A stretch of DNA of 64,000 nt. Origin: Linnemannia schmuckeri (Eukaryota; Mortierellomycota; Mortierellomycetes; Mortierellales; Mortierellaceae). Below the pieces are notes generated by a model that saw nothing but the letters and a program-made list of their open reading frames with translations, had not been told where the DNA came from and did not search any database. Where the stretch lies: positions 2,294,001 to 2,358,000 of the forward strand of contig JANATG010000003.1 in assembly GCA_029449235.1 (NCBI GenBank). The letters run 5' to 3'. Each line of letters opens with the position of its first letter. The stretch's first letter is position 1. The translations under genes and the position numbers were made by a program. Shown here piece after piece: positions 61,936 to 64,000 of this stretch.

Positions 61936-63952
61936 CTACTCGTCGTCGACCTCCTCATCTTCATCCTCCTTCAACTCAACAACCAAACTGGCACTGGGCC
62001 ACAAAGCAGGCTCATCCTTGATCAGCTTCTTTCGGTCCGTGACCTTGGTACGGGGGAAGGGCGAGATCAAGACAAAGTCATACTCGTGGGTGTATCCAAC
62101 ATGCTCCTCTGCCTCGAGCTGCAATTCGGCTTTGGCACCGTTCTCACGGAACTCAATCGTCTCAATAAAGATGTACACATGTTCTACAGGCTCGGTGCCC
62201 TTGAATCGCCTGATCACACGCTCGCCATTCCACAGCTTGAAACTCAATCTCGCGCATCCAGCCTCGCTCGCTGCAGGTTCTTCGGGCAGGTTCTCATACA
62301 GATACTTCAAATGGCGTTCGCGACGATCCATGGCCGCTAACTTTTCGGCTTCGATTCTTTCTTGCTCACGCTTCAGTTTCTCAGCAGCCTCGCGAGCCTC
62401 CTTCTGCTGACGGGCCTTCTCACGATCGGCGCGGAGGGACTGTTGGTAGGCATCATCCTGCTGCTGGCGAATCTCCCGAGCCATCTCTCGTTCTCTGCGC
62501 TCGGCACGCAGGCGGTCCAGAGCGGCCGACTGACGAGTCACCTGTTGAGTCAAACGCTGGATGACCTGCTCCGCAGTTGAAGGGCCCTCCAGTCGATCGA
62601 CCAACACCATCTTAGTTGCCGATGATCCTGCCGTTGGCTGAGAGAGTGCGATCACGCCGATAAAAGGATACCGAACCGTCTGCAGCGTTGTGGCAACTAT
62701 TCAAGTCACACATGTATATACCAAAACATTGTCAGCATGTGCAGGGTCGAGCGCTCAGAGTGCCAAAATTTTCATATGAATTCCATGAGACAAATGAGCA
62801 TTTTTCAATATACGGTGTACCTTGGAACCCCTCGGTCTCCTTGACATTTCCACCCCAGACAAGAAAGTCGTTCGTGCGCAAGTAGTTCAAGAGCTCACTG
62901 TCTGCCAATGTTTCCTTGCAGAACTTGTCCGTCGCATCGTGCTCATCTGAGTGCAAGTAAACCACCAAGAACTTCAAGTCGTTCTTTGCCTTGTTCAACG
63001 CCTAATGTTGCCAGATATGCACAGCGTCAGTCCCTGTTTGTATTTTTTTTTTTTTTTTTTTTTTTTGGGTGGTGGTCATCATGCTTGGCAAAACGAAGTT
63101 CTTGAATACACACTTACGGCAGAATATCCGCCGGTGTGGAAGTTGGGGTGGATGGTTCCGTAGCTCTCCTCATAGTCCCTCAAGAAGCGGGCTGCGACAG
63201 AGGTTGGGTCCTGTGGTGGCCTCGAAGGACCTGTCCGTGTCGACTGTCCTGTGATGGCCTGCCTGAACGCCTGCGGGAACAGCGTGTCTATGTAGATATG
63301 TCCCGAAAGTCATGTCACTTTATGCGTTAGAACCCGATTGCGATCGAACGCATTTCCGACGATCAACTAAAACATTCAGGCAGATGTGTACGCCAGTGAT
63401 TGCTGTGAATAGAGAAAACTTACAAAAGTAGGCGAGGAAGGACCAAGTGACACCCCAGATCGTATTGATGGGCCAAGAGAACCACGATAAAAAGCTGCGA
63501 GACTGCCGGCAGTCAATTGAGAAAGAAAAAAGCCCAAAGCTCGGGTTAGATTATAACTGCCCGTGCATTCAGCTTGTCCAATGCTGTATAGTTGTCAGAT
63601 CGAGAATCACGTCATATAAGGAGCCGATGTCACTTACTAATGAAGTTGGGGGTCTATTATCAGTATGAGAGATAAGAGAACCTTTGTGAGTTGAACACCT
63701 TGCATATAAAAGAAAAGGCTGAAGAGTGAAAAGAAAAGGTATGTGTCTGATCTGAGTGTATCTTTACCTAGGCGCATTGGCATGATGATGGCGAGTTGGC
63801 GCAGATGGTGGGGGAGGAGGAGGAGGCGGCGCAGGGTGATTGTCTTCGTCGCCGTCGCTGTTATTGTTGTTACCGTCGACTCCTAATCCGCCCAGAGATT
63901 CATCTGTTCGCGAGGGAGCGGGTGTATCTCCAAACTGCGCCTGTACTGCGGT
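61936..63952 (-). CDS. FAF2/UBXD8-like UBX-domain ERAD protein, 5' end beyond the window
   Basis: Recruits Cdc48/p97 to the ER membrane or lipid droplets for degradation of membrane proteins. Visible exons: 63952-63768, 63653-63638, 63502-63424, 63287-63118, 63001-62821, 62696-61936; phases agree throughout. The first visible exon is a linker (PSRTDESLGG, then a run of Pro) that should follow a UBA domain outside the window. A 16-base exon comes next. A Trp-rich membrane hairpin follows (FLSWFSWPINTIWGVTWSFLAYF), then the thioredoxin-like UAS domain (RFLRDYEESYGTIHP, LKFLVVYLHSDEHDATDKFC, LVWGGNVKETEGFQ). A charged coiled coil leads to the C-terminal UBX domain with LSFKLWNGERVIRRFKG. The order matches human FAF2. 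The tail is acidic (LKEDEDEEVDDE). The intron at 63002-63117 contains a T24 run (63043-63066). Confidence 0.93.
63043..63066. repeat. Poly(T) tract, 24 bases, in a UBX-gene intron
   Basis: On the sense (-) strand this is an A run between the exons at 63118 and 63001, about 40 bases before the acceptor. Confidence 0.9.
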
Positions 63953-64000
63953 CTAATTGATATCAATGAGCGGATAATCGAAGGTTAGCTCTGTGTATGT

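Noticed and set aside
1..64000. tRNA, rRNA, spliceosomal RNA, CRISPR, transposon or biosynthetic cluster
   Set aside because: Reading for T-loop/A-box words, terminal repeats, transposase or reverse-transcriptase motifs and NRPS/PKS domains found none. The neighbouring genes are unrelated housekeeping and regulatory genes.

Overview
The window is eukaryotic nuclear DNA from a filamentous fungus. Genes are split by GT-AG introns, mostly 50-150 bases, with branch points of the CTAAC/CTAAT type. Families typical of fungi are present: a velvet regulator, a Zn2Cys6 factor, a PMT mannosyltransferase, REI1 and an ATR1-type drug exporter. The very long homopolymer tracts, polyglutamine factors and intron-rich housekeeping genes would suit an early-diverging lineage such as Mortierellomycotina. 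That placement is inference; no rRNA or organelle marker is present to fix it.

Layout, left to right: the 3' exon of mitochondrial ribosomal protein mL38 (93-460, +); a 14-TM-type MFS exporter in 8 exons (2356-5706, +); a secreted, apparently GPI-anchored protein with degenerate dibasic repeats (6067-7219, -); a CSC1/OSCA-type channel (8830-12014, +); a LIMK/TESK-like kinase with a C-terminal C1 domain (12210-16326, -); the 60S biogenesis factor REI1 (17534-19171, +); aspartyl aminopeptidase (19938-22865, -); a PMT4-like protein O-mannosyltransferase (23220-26410, -); a velvet-domain regulator with a long Pro/Tyr and Arg-Asp-Pro tail (31988-37454, +); an ALDH3/HFD1-type fatty aldehyde dehydrogenase (38057-40701, +); a 2504-residue Zn2Cys6 factor (43530-51243, -); proteasome subunit alpha-3 (58893-60363, -); RPB11 (60879-61651, +); and a FAF2/UBXD8-like ERAD protein whose 5' end runs off the window (61936-63952, -).

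The housekeeping genes are packed with gaps of 0.2-1.2 kb. The two large regulators have long gene-free upstream regions (5.6 kb before the velvet gene, 7.6 kb before the Zn2Cys6 gene), both pyrimidine-rich on the sense strand. No operon-like or co-functional cluster is visible. Loose functional links are protein quality control (proteasome alpha-3 and the UBX protein) and the cell surface (PMT, secreted protein, CSC1, exporter).

I reconstructed exon boundaries by hand from splice signals, reading frame and family conservation. In every multi-exon gene reported the exon lengths sum to a whole number of codons, counting assumed first-exon bases for the aminopeptidase and PMT genes and only the visible exons of the UBX gene. 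I found no tRNA, rRNA, CRISPR array or recognisable transposon. I saw no convincing new multi-gene system. The most interesting single object is the possible Kex2-processed peptide precursor at 6067-7219.
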